64,000 bases of DNA, taken from Flavobacteriaceae bacterium YJPT1-3 (lineage in GTDB: Bacteria; Bacteroidota; Bacteroidia; Flavobacteriales; Flavobacteriaceae). The notes beneath the pieces were generated by a model. It did not search any database. It was given only the letters and a program-made list of their open reading frames with translations, and was not told the origin of the DNA. The stretch is taken from the NCBI GenBank assembly GCA_029866965.1, contig CP123444.1:1653501-1717500 (forward strand), in the 5' to 3' direction. Positions 1 through 9,458 of the stretch are shown piece by piece (position 1 is the first letter of the stretch; each line of letters opens with the position of its first letter). A program made the position numbers and the translations under genes.

Positions 1-24
1 CCTCTTCAAAGGCGCCTTTTTTTG
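1..24 (+). terminator. Right arm of a terminator of a gene upstream of the window
   Basis: A GGCGCC block at 11-16 runs straight into seven T residues. The matching left arm is only partly visible or lies before the window. It probably ends transcription of the preceding gene before the secreted-protein gene at 54. Confidence 0.4.
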
Positions 25-53
25 TATATTTAGGTAATAAGAAAACAAACGAT

Positions 54-830
54 ATGAAATCTCAAAATTTTCTTCAGCTGTTAGCAGTCCTGACACCTAT
101 GCTTATTTGGGCTCAGACCCCTCAGGCGCCACAAACGCCTACTTTTCAAAATGGAGCGAGTACGGTACCGGTTACTTTGAATGAAAGTGGCCAGTTACTA
201 GGGCAGGAAATAGCAGACATTGCATACAATGCGCAATCCTGGAATAATTTTGCCACTTTCGTTCTGGATGATGAAGACTTGGACAAAGTAAGAGGGCGCT
301 ATCATGCGCTGGAAGATTGGAATAATAAGGGAGTTTTGGCAGTACGAGACGGTGGGAAGTACATCATCAATAGCGTCAATCTCAACCTGCGGAAGGATTT
401 ATTCGAATCACGCATAACGGAAGATTCTCTTTTTGTGTTTAATCGTGATAATGTAGAATTTCTCGTCATCAATGGGCGTAAATTTGAATACATCAATTCG
501 GGTATTCATGGAGGCACCAAACCTTTTGAAGTGCTTTACGAAGGGGATGCAATTAAACTTTTAATGACCTACGATCTCGAGGTAAAACAGCCCGAGTCTA
601 ATGATCCCTTAATGATCAAATCCGATAAACCGGAATTTGATATCGATAATACTTACTACTTGAAGGAAGGAAATAGCCTTAGGGCCTTCAATGTGCGTAA
701 GCGGGATATCCTCGATTACTTTGGGGCTCAAAAGGATAAAATCAAAGACTTTGTCAAGGCAGAAAATTTGTCTTATCGGGATGCACGCGACTTCGCTAAA
801 ATGTTAGCCTATCAAAAAAGGGTACTTTAA
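54..830 (+). CDS. Secreted hypothetical protein, first of a tandem paralog pair
   Basis: 258 aa. Residues 1-21 form a Sec signal peptide (hydrophobic LLAVLTPMLIWAQ ending in Ala-Gln), so the product is exported. The mature part is soluble with no membrane segment. I do not recognise a named domain. It shares a clear series of motifs with the next gene: FLVINGRKFE, KPFEVLYE, DPLMIKSD, a YYLK element and an ILD-GAQ element near the C terminus, so the two arose by tandem duplication. The conserved N-G-R-K-F segment and the short beta-rich blocks suggest a small beta fold, but function is unknown. The ATG at 54 is chosen because it gives the signal peptide directly. Confidence 0.8.
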   Translation: MKSQNFLQLLAVLTPMLIWAQTPQAPQTPTFQNGASTVPVTLNESGQLLGQEIADIAYNAQSWNNFATFVLDDEDLDKVRGRYHALEDWNNKGVLAVRDGGKYIINSVNLNLRKDLFESRITEDSLFVFNRDNVEFLVINGRKFEYINSGIHGGTKPFEVLYEGDAIKLLMTYDLEVKQPESNDPLMIKSDKPEFDIDNTYYLKEGNSLRAFNVRKRDILDYFGAQKDKIKDFVKAENLSYRDARDFAKMLAYQKRVL

Positions 831-865
831 TGCACTTTAAACCGTAATTTTTTACAGGCAATTAG

Positions 866-873
866 TATTTTTG
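866..873 (+). promoter_or_regulatory. TAnnTTTG -7 box for the gene at 892
   Basis: TATTTTTG matches the Bacteroidota sigma-A -7 consensus TAnnTTTG. It lies 18 bases before the ATG, so the mRNA leader would be very short. Confidence 0.55.
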
Positions 874-891
874 CATCCAAAATAAGACGCG

Positions 892-1605
892 ATGCTAAAA
901 TATTTATTGTCACTTCCTTTCCTACTTTGCGCCTCTTTATCGATGCAGGCTCAGTTTACAGGTACAGCTACCGACGGAATTGGAACTGTAGCTCAAAGTC
1001 CAAATGCCATTAATTTTGGCACCATTTCTACTGCCAGTGGTAATAAGCAGCAAGAATTTGATGGAACGAAGTACATTTTTGATCAATGGATGAATTATGC
1101 TGTGGTTGAAGGTTTAAACGGTGAAAAATTCATTTTAAAAAACATAAATTATAATACCCAATATCAACGATTTGAGTCAAAATTTTCAGATAATGACTCT
1201 CTTTTTAGTTTTTATATCAATCAGGTCAATGACGTGATTATAAATGGTAGAAAGTTTAAAGGTTTTGAATCGCCTAAGGATAAGCGAATGAAAACCTTTG
1301 AGGTGGTATATGAAAATGATGACTTCAAAATCCTTAAGGACTATGTGTTAAAGATCCGTGAACCGAAATTCGATCCATTAATGATCCAATCTGACAATGA
1401 TAAATTCATTATCCGTGAGGAATACTTTCTAAAATCAGAGAATAGTTTTGAGGAAATTCGACTTAAAAAAGGAAAGATCCTTGACTTGTTAGGAGCCCAG
1501 GAAGAAGCAGTAGCCGATTTTGCCAAAGAGAAAAAGCTTTCGTTTAAAGATGAGTACGAACTCAAACAAATACTAACGTATTACGATTCGGTATTACAGC
1601 CGTAA
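892..1605 (+). CDS. Secreted hypothetical protein, second tandem paralog
   Basis: 237 aa with an N-terminal signal peptide (LLSLPFLLCASLSMQAQ, cleavage after Ala-Gln). It repeats the motif order of the preceding gene: a DSLFSFYINQVNDV segment, INGRKFKG, KTFEVVYEND, DPLMIQSD, an EEYFLK element and a terminal LGAQEE helix region. It lacks the Pro/Gln-rich linker seen after the signal peptide of the first copy. It has its own promoter box and is followed by a strong terminator, so it can be expressed separately from its paralog. Function unknown; the location is periplasm or outside. Confidence 0.8.
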   Translation: MLKYLLSLPFLLCASLSMQAQFTGTATDGIGTVAQSPNAINFGTISTASGNKQQEFDGTKYIFDQWMNYAVVEGLNGEKFILKNINYNTQYQRFESKFSDNDSLFSFYINQVNDVIINGRKFKGFESPKDKRMKTFEVVYENDDFKILKDYVLKIREPKFDPLMIQSDNDKFIIREEYFLKSENSFEEIRLKKGKILDLLGAQEEAVADFAKEKKLSFKDEYELKQILTYYDSVLQP

Positions 1606-1610
1606 GTGTT

Positions 1611-1641
1611 AAAGACAAAACGAAAGTTTTGTCTTTTTTTT
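1611..1641 (+). terminator. Rho-independent terminator
   Basis: Ten-base perfect stem (AAGACAAAAC at 1612-1621 with GTTTTGTCTT at 1626-1635), GAAA tetraloop, followed by a T run. It separates the secreted-protein pair from carA. Confidence 0.9.
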
Positions 1642-1644
1642 GAA

Positions 1645-1652
1645 TAATTTTG
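1645..1652 (+). promoter_or_regulatory. TAnnTTTG -7 box for carA
   Basis: TAATTTTG, an exact match to TAnnTTTG, directly after the terminator and 20 bases before the carA ATG. Confidence 0.6.
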
Positions 1653-1671
1653 AAATAAATTCAAGAGACCT

Positions 1672-2790
1672 ATGCATTATCAAGACAAAAAAGAAGCCGT
1701 AGTTCTTCTGGAAGATGGGACCATCTTCTATGGGAACTCCGTCGGGAATAAAGAAGCTACCGCATTTGGCGAGGTATGTTTTAATACCGGTATGACCGGA
1801 TATCAGGAAATCTTTACTGATCCTTCTTATTTTGGGCAAATTATGGTCACCACCAACGCGCACATCGGTAATTACGGGGCTACTGAAGTAGATACCGAAT
1901 CAGAGGATGTTAAGATCTCCGGATTGATCTGTCGTAATTTTAATTATGAGCATTCCAGACCAATAGCAGAAGAGTCACTTCAAGCGTTCTTAGATCGCAG
2001 TAATCTCTTTGCGGTCTGCGATGTGGATACACGAGCTTTGGTCTCTTACATTCGTGATCACGGCGCGATGAACGCGGTCATCTCTACGGAGGTGGATCAG
2101 ATGGATAAACTGAAAAAACAGTTAGCGAAGATCCCAAGCATGAAAGGCCTGGAACTCGCTTCTCAAGTTTCTACCAAAGAGCCCTATTTCATCGGTAATA
2201 AGGAGGCCACGTATAAAGTAGCCGCCCTTGATCTAGGCATTAAACGCAATATTCTGCGCAATCTGGCCAAACGGGACGTGTTTATCAAAGTATTCCCTTA
2301 CGACACTTCCTATGAAGAAATGAAGGCCTGGAATCCGGACGGATATTTCTTGTCCAATGGTCCTGGTGATCCAGAACCCCTTACTGGAGTTATTGCTACG
2401 GCTAAAGAGATCATTGCCGATGATCAACCCTTGTTCGGAATATGTCTGGGGCATCAGATTATTGCGCTGGCCAACGGGATCTCCACCTATAAAATGCACA
2501 ACGGGCATCGGGGTATCAATCACCCCATCATCAATCTAAAAACCGGAAAAGGAGAGATCACTTCTCAAAATCACGGTTTTGCGATCAATCGGGAGGAAGC
2601 TGAGGCACATCCGGATATCGAGATTACCCATACCCATTTGAATGATCATACGGTAGCGGGAATGCGCTTAAAAGGAAAAAATTGCTTTTCCGTACAGTAC
2701 CACCCGGAAGCAAGTCCGGGTCCCAATGACGCGACCTACCTCTTCGATGAGTTTATCGAAGCTTTGAAAAAGGAGGGAACGGCAGCCTAA
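1672..2790 (+). CDS. carA: Carbamoyl-phosphate synthase small (glutaminase) subunit
   Basis: 372 aa, normal CarA length. It hydrolyses glutamine and passes ammonia to CarB for carbamoyl phosphate, used in arginine and pyrimidine synthesis in the cytoplasm. The N-terminal CPSase domain (VVLLEDGTIFYG, then FNTGMTGYQEI) is followed by a class I glutamine amidotransferase domain. The nucleophile Cys sits in FGICLGHQ and the His-Glu pair in YHPEASPGP. The YFLSNGPGDPE loop is also present. carB is not in the window, so the two subunits are not encoded together. The next gene is eno, an arrangement I recall from other Flavobacteriaceae. The start at 1672 follows the promoter box by 20 bases. Confidence 0.97.
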   Translation: MHYQDKKEAVVLLEDGTIFYGNSVGNKEATAFGEVCFNTGMTGYQEIFTDPSYFGQIMVTTNAHIGNYGATEVDTESEDVKISGLICRNFNYEHSRPIAEESLQAFLDRSNLFAVCDVDTRALVSYIRDHGAMNAVISTEVDQMDKLKKQLAKIPSMKGLELASQVSTKEPYFIGNKEATYKVAALDLGIKRNILRNLAKRDVFIKVFPYDTSYEEMKAWNPDGYFLSNGPGDPEPLTGVIATAKEIIADDQPLFGICLGHQIIALANGISTYKMHNGHRGINHPIINLKTGKGEITSQNHGFAINREEAEAHPDIEITHTHLNDHTVAGMRLKGKNCFSVQYHPEASPGPNDATYLFDEFIEALKKEGTAA

Positions 2791-4221
<1,431 letters not shown>

Positions 4222-4245
4222 ATTATATATTGGACTGATTTCAAC

Positions 4246-4275
4246 GGAAAAAAGCGCCTCGGCGCTTTTTTTTGT
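4246..4275 (+). terminator. Terminator after eno
   Basis: AAAAAAGCGCC/GGCGCTTTTTT hairpin around 4248-4271 with a very short loop and T run. Confidence 0.85.
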
Positions 4276-4424
4276 GCATTTCATCGATAATCGAATTAAA
4301 AATGACGCTAACTAGAAGGAGTAAAAAGAGGTCTGATTCTGTAAAAATCTTTAAATAGCTGTAAACAAGTAAAATAGTAATACTTAGGAATCATAAACAG
4401 TAGGAAAAATAGTACATATAGTCC

Positions 4425-4454
4425 TTGACTGCTATTAAATTTTTATTAGCTTTA
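4425..4454 (+). promoter_or_regulatory. Candidate promoter for the small RNA at about 4460
   Basis: TTG at 4425-4427 and TAGCTTTA at 4447-4454 are separated by 19 bases, matching the Bacteroidota TTG / TAnnTTTG arrangement except for the last base. This predicts a transcript start near 4460. Confidence 0.5.
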
Positions 4455-4459
4455 CAACA

Positions 4460-4586
4460 TCCAAACTTACTATGCTAATCGCTCAGCTTTCAAACCAAAA
4501 GTAGTTAGTGAAATGCAAAGCATTTAAGATTAGGTTTGAAGTTGGGTAAGGGGTGCTGCTATGCTATGGTATGCGCCCCTTTTTTC
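4460..4586 (+). ncRNA. Structured small RNA candidate between eno and gltA (6S-Flavo-like?)
   Basis: About 125 nt with its own promoter and terminator and no open frame. Visible pairing: CTTAC (4466-4470) with GTAAG; CTTTCAAACC (4487-4496) with GGTTTGAAG (4533-4541, one bulge); and an inner hairpin AAATGC-AAA-GCATTT (4511-4525). It ends in a GGGGTGC/GCGCCCC hairpin (4550-4579) plus six Ts. A long rod with internal loops and this size would suit the 6S-type RNA known from Flavobacteria, but I cannot match a consensus by eye. The alternative is a gltA leader with an attenuator, but the terminator lies about 140 bases before gltA, which favours a separate RNA. Confidence 0.55.
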
Positions 4587-4724
4587 ATGCCTTTTTTTAC
4601 CGACTCCATACTCCCTGTCTTTTTAAGACTTATTTAACCTTCAAAAGGGGCGAACATGCCCAAAAACCCTGTTGATTTCGTATTTTAGCTATTCGCGAAA
4701 AGTTTAAAAGAGAATAGATAACCT

Positions 4725-6011
4725 ATGAGCAAAACAGCTACCCTAGAGATCGATGGTAAAAAGTATGAATTCCCTATTGTTACGGGAACAGAAGATGAAA
4801 CGGCAATAGATATTTCCGGGCTCCGTGGCCTTACAAAAGGGGTGACTACGCTGGATCCGGGATTTAAGAATACCGGTTCCTGCGAAAGTGCAATTACCTT
4901 TCTGGATGGAGAAAAAGGAATACTGAGATACCGTGGATACGCCATTGAAGATCTAGCCGAAAAGGCCGATTTTCTGGAGGTAGCCTATCTGCTAATTTTT
5001 GGAGATCTACCCAACAAAGAACAGCTGACCAAATTTCATAATGACATTAAAGCAGAATCGCATATCGATGAAGATATGAAGAAGATTCTGGACGGCTTTC
5101 CGAAGTCAGCACATCCCATGGGCGTGCTCTCTTCCCTCACCAGTGCGTTGATCGCTTTTAATCCTACTTCCGTCAATGTAGACTCCGAAGAGGAAATGTA
5201 TGCGGCCATTGTTAAGCTCTTAGCGAAATTTCCGGTTATTGTAGCCTGGAGCATGCGAAAGATCAAAAGTCAACCGTTAGATTACGGAGATAATAATCTT
5301 GGTTATGTAGAGAACCTACACAAAATGATGTTCTCCAAGCCTAATCAGGATTATCATGTAGATAAAGAGATTATTCAGGCACTGGACAAGCTCCTGATCC
5401 TACACGCTGATCATGAGCAGAACTGTTCGACCTCTACGGTACGCATCGTAGGTTCTTCTCATGCTGGCCTATTCGCTTCTATTTCAGCTGGAATTTCAGC
5501 CTTATGGGGCCCACTGCATGGAGGTGCCAATCAGGCTGTGATCGAAATGCTGGAAGCCATCAAAGAAGATGGAGGAGATACCCACAAGTTCATGGAGAAA
5601 GCTAAAGACAAAGAGGATCCGTTCCGACTGATGGGCTTTGGACACCGCGTATACAAAAACTTCGACCCTCGAGCTAAGATCATTAAAAAAGCCGCTGACG
5701 AGGTCTTAGGACAACTCGGCGTAGAAGATCCAGTACTGGATATCGCCAAGGGTCTGGAGCGCGAAGCGCTGGAGGATGACTACTTCATCAAACGTAAATT
5801 ATACCCCAATGTCGATTTCTATTCCGGTATTATCTACCGAGCCCTGGGAATTCCAGTAGAAATGTTCACGGTGATGTTCGCGATGGGGCGTGTACCTGGA
5901 TGGATCGCTCAATGGAGAGAAATGCGATTGAGAAAAGAACCCATTGGCCGTCCGCGTCAGGTATACATTGGAGAAACCTTGCGTTCCTTCCAGCCTTTAG
6001 AAAAAAGATAA
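4725..6011 (+). CDS. gltA: Citrate synthase
   Basis: 428 aa, the size of the hexameric, NADH-regulated type II citrate synthase. It condenses acetyl-CoA with oxaloacetate at the entry of the TCA cycle. Motifs: an N-terminal small beta domain (residues 1-50), the first active-site His in the LHADHEQNCSTS region, GPLHGGANQAVIEML with the second His, the GFGHRVYKNFDPRA signature, and the catalytic Asp in PNVDFYSG. It ends with the usual RPRQVYIGE tail. It is preceded by a gene-free 450-base stretch that holds the small RNA candidate, and followed closely by a terminator. Confidence 0.97.
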   Translation: MSKTATLEIDGKKYEFPIVTGTEDETAIDISGLRGLTKGVTTLDPGFKNTGSCESAITFLDGEKGILRYRGYAIEDLAEKADFLEVAYLLIFGDLPNKEQLTKFHNDIKAESHIDEDMKKILDGFPKSAHPMGVLSSLTSALIAFNPTSVNVDSEEEMYAAIVKLLAKFPVIVAWSMRKIKSQPLDYGDNNLGYVENLHKMMFSKPNQDYHVDKEIIQALDKLLILHADHEQNCSTSTVRIVGSSHAGLFASISAGISALWGPLHGGANQAVIEMLEAIKEDGGDTHKFMEKAKDKEDPFRLMGFGHRVYKNFDPRAKIIKKAADEVLGQLGVEDPVLDIAKGLEREALEDDYFIKRKLYPNVDFYSGIIYRALGIPVEMFTVMFAMGRVPGWIAQWREMRLRKEPIGRPRQVYIGETLRSFQPLEKR

Positions 6012-6026
6012 CGATCCCTAATTTTC

Positions 6027-6060
6027 CAAGAGGTGGTTCATCCACCTCTTTTTATTTTTT
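6027..6060 (+). terminator. Terminator after gltA
   Basis: AGAGGTGG (6029-6036) and CCACCTCT (6042-6049) around a TTCAT loop, followed by a T-rich tail. It ends just before the next start codon at 6064. Confidence 0.88.
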
Positions 6061-6063
6061 TAC

Positions 6064-6978
6064 ATGTTGCACTTAAACGTTCAAAACGAGACGTCCAGAT
6101 TACGGGCGGTCATTCTGGGCACGGCCAAAAGCTTCGGCGGAACTCCCAGTCTTGCTGATGCTTATGATCCTAAATCAGCCATGCATATCAAGGCAGGCAC
6201 CTATCCCTTGGAAAAGGACATGGTCAAGGAAATGGAGGCTGTGGCTGAGGTCTTTCGTAAATACGACGTGGAGGTTTTCCGTCCAAAGGTCATTGAAGAC
6301 TACAACCAAATTTTTACTCGGGATATCGGTTTTGTCATTGATGACACTTTCGTGAAAGCAAATATCCTTCCCGATCGTGAGGGAGAACTGGACGCCATAG
6401 CACATGTAATGGCACAGATCAATCCCGAGAAGATCATCCGGTTTCCGGAGGAAGCCCATATTGAAGGCGGAGACGTCATGCTTTATAACGATCATATTTT
6501 TGTCGGGACCTACCGGGAAGCAGACTACGCAGATTACATCATCGCACGCACCAATATGGAGGCGGTAGCTTGTCTGCAGGAGGCTTTTCCGCACAAGCAG
6601 ATCAAATCTTTTAATTTGCGAAAATCCAATACCGATCCCTATGCCAATGCCTTGCATCTCGACTGCTGTTTTCAGCCCGTGGGTCAGGGGAAAGCGATCC
6701 TCCATAAAAATGGGTTTTTAGAGGAATCGGAATACTTGTGGTTACGCGATTTTTTTGGAGCGGAAAATGTATTTGAGATCAGCGCCCAGGAGATGTTTGA
6801 CATGAATAGCAATATTTTCAGCATCGCTCCTGATGTGGTAATCTCTGAAAAAAAATTTACACGCCTCAATCAATGGTTACGCAATCAGGGGATTACTGTT
6901 GAAGAAGTTCCCTACGCTGAAATTGCGAAACAAGAAGGATTATTGCGTTGCTCTACCTTACCTTTGGTACGCGATTAA
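6064..6978 (+). CDS. Guanidino-group hydrolase/amidinotransferase family (arginine deiminase/DDAH-like)
   Basis: 304 aa. The five-bladed propeller GME superfamily acts on arginine-like guanidino substrates through a C-terminal Cys. Signature pieces: FTRDIGFVIDD (substrate Asp), AHIEGGDVMLY (Glu-Gly-Gly-Asp), the catalytic His in ALHLDCCFQP, and the nucleophile Cys in LLRCSTLPL near the end. Substrate is not certain: arginine, dimethylarginine or a related compound. It sits 40 bases before a CtlX-type homolog, so the pair is likely co-transcribed and linked to arginine/citrulline catabolism. The start lies only a few bases behind the gltA terminator; no Shine-Dalgarno site is visible, as is usual in this group. 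Confidence 0.82.
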   Translation: MLHLNVQNETSRLRAVILGTAKSFGGTPSLADAYDPKSAMHIKAGTYPLEKDMVKEMEAVAEVFRKYDVEVFRPKVIEDYNQIFTRDIGFVIDDTFVKANILPDREGELDAIAHVMAQINPEKIIRFPEEAHIEGGDVMLYNDHIFVGTYREADYADYIIARTNMEAVACLQEAFPHKQIKSFNLRKSNTDPYANALHLDCCFQPVGQGKAILHKNGFLEESEYLWLRDFFGAENVFEISAQEMFDMNSNIFSIAPDVVISEKKFTRLNQWLRNQGITVEEVPYAEIAKQEGLLRCSTLPLVRD

Positions 6979-7018
6979 TGCAGGCTTCGCAGCCTTTTAA
7001 AATTCCCCTAAAATAGAG

Positions 7019-7948
7019 ATGAAGCAGATTACCAATACGATTCTAATGGTTCGTCCGGTGGCCTTTCGCATGAACGAGCAGACCGCCGTAAATAACTATT
7101 TTCAAGAAGATCTCGAATTGAAAAATGCCGAGATCAATCGAAAGGCTCAACAAGAGTTTGATGCTTTTGTGGTCAAACTGCGCCAGGCCGGAATTGAGGT
7201 GATCGTATTGGAAGACGATGAACTGCTGGATACTCCTGATTCGATCTTCCCCAATAACTGGGTGAGCTTTCATGAAAATGGCGATGTGGCTAAATATCCC
7301 ATGTTCGCACCCAATCGCAGAAAGGAACGTCGGGATGAGATCTTTATACAACTGGAAGCAGAAGGGTTTACTATTGAAAACATTATAGACTATACCGCGG
7401 CTGAGGAGGAAGGGTACTTTTTGGAAGGTACCGGAAGCATTTGCCTGGATCGCGTGCATGAAAAGGCGTATTGCGCACTTTCCCCACGTGCAGACGAAGA
7501 TCTATTCATTGAGTTTTGTGAAGATTTCGAGTATTTCCCGGTGATCTTTAACGCCTATCAAACTGTTGATGGGGAGCGGATGCCGATCTATCATACCAAT
7601 GTGATGATGTGCGTGGCTGAAAAGTTTGCGGTCATTTGCCTCAGTAGCATCGATGATGCGAAAGAGCGAAAAATGGTGGTTAAGCATCTTACCCAGGATG
7701 GAAAAGAGATCATTGAAATCTCTGAAGAACAAATGCATCAGTTTGCCGGAAATATGTTGCAGGTACAAGGTAAAGACCAAAAGTATCTAGTCATGAGTCA
7801 GGCGGCCCATCAAAGTTTGAACGCTCAGCAAATAGCGCGTATTGAAAAGCACTGTGCGATCCTGAGCAGTGATCTTTCCACCATAGAGACCTGCGGCGGC
7901 GGGAGTGCACGTTGTATGATGGCCGAAGTGTTCCTGCCCAGAAAATAA
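7019..7948 (+). CDS. ctlX: CtlX-type citrulline/arginine hydrolase family
   Basis: 309 aa member of the same guanidino-modifying superfamily. The N terminus (TILMVRPVAFRMNEQTAVNN) is the hallmark of the CtlX group, named for citrulline utilisation. It has FPNNWVSFH with the substrate Asn/Asp, LEGTGSICLDR in place of the EGGD loop, the active-site His in PIYHTNVMM, and the nucleophile Cys in GGSARCMMAEVF at the C terminus. It follows the other hydrolase by 40 bases on the same strand. Cytoplasmic. The exact reaction is inferred from family name, not shown by sequence. Confidence 0.85.
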   Translation: MKQITNTILMVRPVAFRMNEQTAVNNYFQEDLELKNAEINRKAQQEFDAFVVKLRQAGIEVIVLEDDELLDTPDSIFPNNWVSFHENGDVAKYPMFAPNRRKERRDEIFIQLEAEGFTIENIIDYTAAEEEGYFLEGTGSICLDRVHEKAYCALSPRADEDLFIEFCEDFEYFPVIFNAYQTVDGERMPIYHTNVMMCVAEKFAVICLSSIDDAKERKMVVKHLTQDGKEIIEISEEQMHQFAGNMLQVQGKDQKYLVMSQAAHQSLNAQQIARIEKHCAILSSDLSTIETCGGGSARCMMAEVFLPRK

Positions 7949-7952
7949 GCAG

Positions 7953-9458
7953 TTAAGAAGAGTGGGCCTGCCGGTTGGCTCTTCGGGCCAGGGTGCGTAG
8001 CAACAACACGATCATGACGATCATGAGCATAGCGAAAGGCAGGGAGGTGATGATGAGTAGCTTTTGTACAGCAGTCAAAACGTCAATGTCCGGCCGCGCT
8101 TGTCCCAAGAACAGTAGTCCAATGGCAAACAGGGTCAGCGCAATACTCCACAGGATACGATGGTGTCTGGAAGGCTCCTCCTTTCCCTGATCGGTAAACA
8201 TACTCAAGACGAAGATCGCCGAGTCTAAAGAGGTAACTAAAAAACTGATCAGCAACAGTACAACGACCACCGTGCTAAATCCTGCTCCGGGCAGCGTTTC
8301 CAAAAAAACGAAGATGGAAGTAAATACATTGTCATAGCGCCCATCATAAGTGACCAAGTCGCCTAAGCTTTCAAAAGCGGCATCTCCAAATACGGTAAAC
8401 CAAAAAAAGCTGGCCAACGAAGGAATGAGCAGCACTCCGATGATCATTTCGCGCAAGCTTCTGCCTCTACTGATACGCGCGATGAACATTCCGGTAAATG
8501 GCGCCCAGGCCAGCCAAAAGGCCCAATAATAGTAGGTCCAATCGGCCAAAAAAGCCGGTCCCGGATCAAAATCTCCATAAGCTAAACTCAGCGGTATAAA
8601 ATCAATGATGTATTGGTAGAGTGCTACAAAGAACCGCTCCATGATCTGTGCCCAGTCTCCCTGAACGAAAACAAAGACCAACAGGGCCAGGGTCAGCAGG
8701 ATGTTGGCAGTCGATATGTTTTTAATGCCTCTGTCCACGCCACTCAGTACAGAAAGGGTCGCCAGCCCGGCGATTACGAGGGTCAAGGCGAGTACCATAC
8801 CAAAATCAAAGGTGCCTCCAAGCAAATGATTGATCCCGCCGGTGATCTGGGTGGTGCCCAGACCCAGGGCGGCTATCAGGCCGAAAACGGTAGTCAGTAT
8901 GGCCAAGGTGTCGATGCCAGTGAGCAAGGGACGCTTTCGCGAAAGCGAAACAAAAGCACTGCTCGTCGCAATTTTTTCCCGATGCACAAAAAGGGGATAG
9001 CCAATCGCGATGGCAAAGAGCGCATAAAAGGCCCAGGCGGTAAAACCCCATTGATAAAAGGTGTACTCCAGGCCCACGATTTCCGGACTGCTGCCATTCA
9101 CAATGGGTGGATGTTGCTGCATGAATACGGGTTCCTGAACGGCTCGTAAAAGGATGCCGGCGCCCATACCGGCGCTGTAGAGCATGGCTATCCAGGCAAA
9201 ACGGCTGAATTGCGGTCGATCCTCCGCTTTGCCTAGGGTCAGGCGACCCCAGGGAGAAATACTAATACCCACCAGAAGCAGTACACAGACCAGACCCAAA
9301 ACCAGATAAAAACCACCGAAAGCATTCCGGATTTGTAAAGAAAAAGTTTCAATAAAGCTGTAGGCAGACGCGGTAAATATGATAAACCAAAGGGCGAGGA
9401 GCACTAAAATAGAGATGCTCAAATAGAGTACCGGCTGCTTTTGAAAAGAACGAATCAA
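7953..9458 (-). CDS. BCCT-family (betaine/carnitine/choline) transporter
   Basis: 501 aa, about 12 membrane helices. BCCT carriers import trimethylammonium osmolytes with Na+ or H+. Recognisable segments are MLYSAGMGAGILL (Gly-rich helix, here followed by RAVQEP), TFYQWGFTAWAFY, and the long signature YYYWAFWLAWAPFTGMF followed by ISRGRSLREMI. The aromatic Trp residues of the substrate box are mostly kept. The N terminus is short and there is no regulatory cytoplasmic tail. The start overlaps the stop of the upstream gene by four bases, so the two are translationally coupled. It contains one copy of the GCTTTCGCGAAAGC palindrome at 8933, read as Leu-Ser-Arg-Lys. Confidence 0.93.
   Translation of the reverse strand: MIRSFQKQPVLYLSISILVLLALWFIIFTASAYSFIETFSLQIRNAFGGFYLVLGLVCVLLLVGISISPWGRLTLGKAEDRPQFSRFAWIAMLYSAGMGAGILLRAVQEPVFMQQHPPIVNGSSPEIVGLEYTFYQWGFTAWAFYALFAIAIGYPLFVHREKIATSSAFVSLSRKRPLLTGIDTLAILTTVFGLIAALGLGTTQITGGINHLLGGTFDFGMVLALTLVIAGLATLSVLSGVDRGIKNISTANILLTLALLVFVFVQGDWAQIMERFFVALYQYIIDFIPLSLAYGDFDPGPAFLADWTYYYWAFWLAWAPFTGMFIARISRGRSLREMIIGVLLIPSLASFFWFTVFGDAAFESLGDLVTYDGRYDNVFTSIFVFLETLPGAGFSTVVVVLLLISFLVTSLDSAIFVLSMFTDQGKEEPSRHHRILWSIALTLFAIGLLFLGQARPDIDVLTAVQKLLIITSLPFAMLMIVMIVLLLRTLARRANRQAHSS
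8932..8947. repeat. Iterated palindrome copy 1 (16 bp, CGCTTTCGCGAAAGCG)
   Basis: Perfect 16-bp palindrome inside the BCCT transporter gene; read on the minus strand as Leu-Ser-Arg-Lys. Confidence 0.95.

Noticed and set aside
6175-6705. Minus-strand 176-aa frame opposite the guanidino-hydrolase
   Set aside because: Antisense shadow; the Gly-Ile repeats come from codon pattern of the real gene.
8613-9149. Plus-strand 178-aa open frame opposite the BCCT transporter
   Set aside because: Low-complexity Gln/Gly-rich shadow of a well-supported membrane-protein gene, with no start signals or family features.
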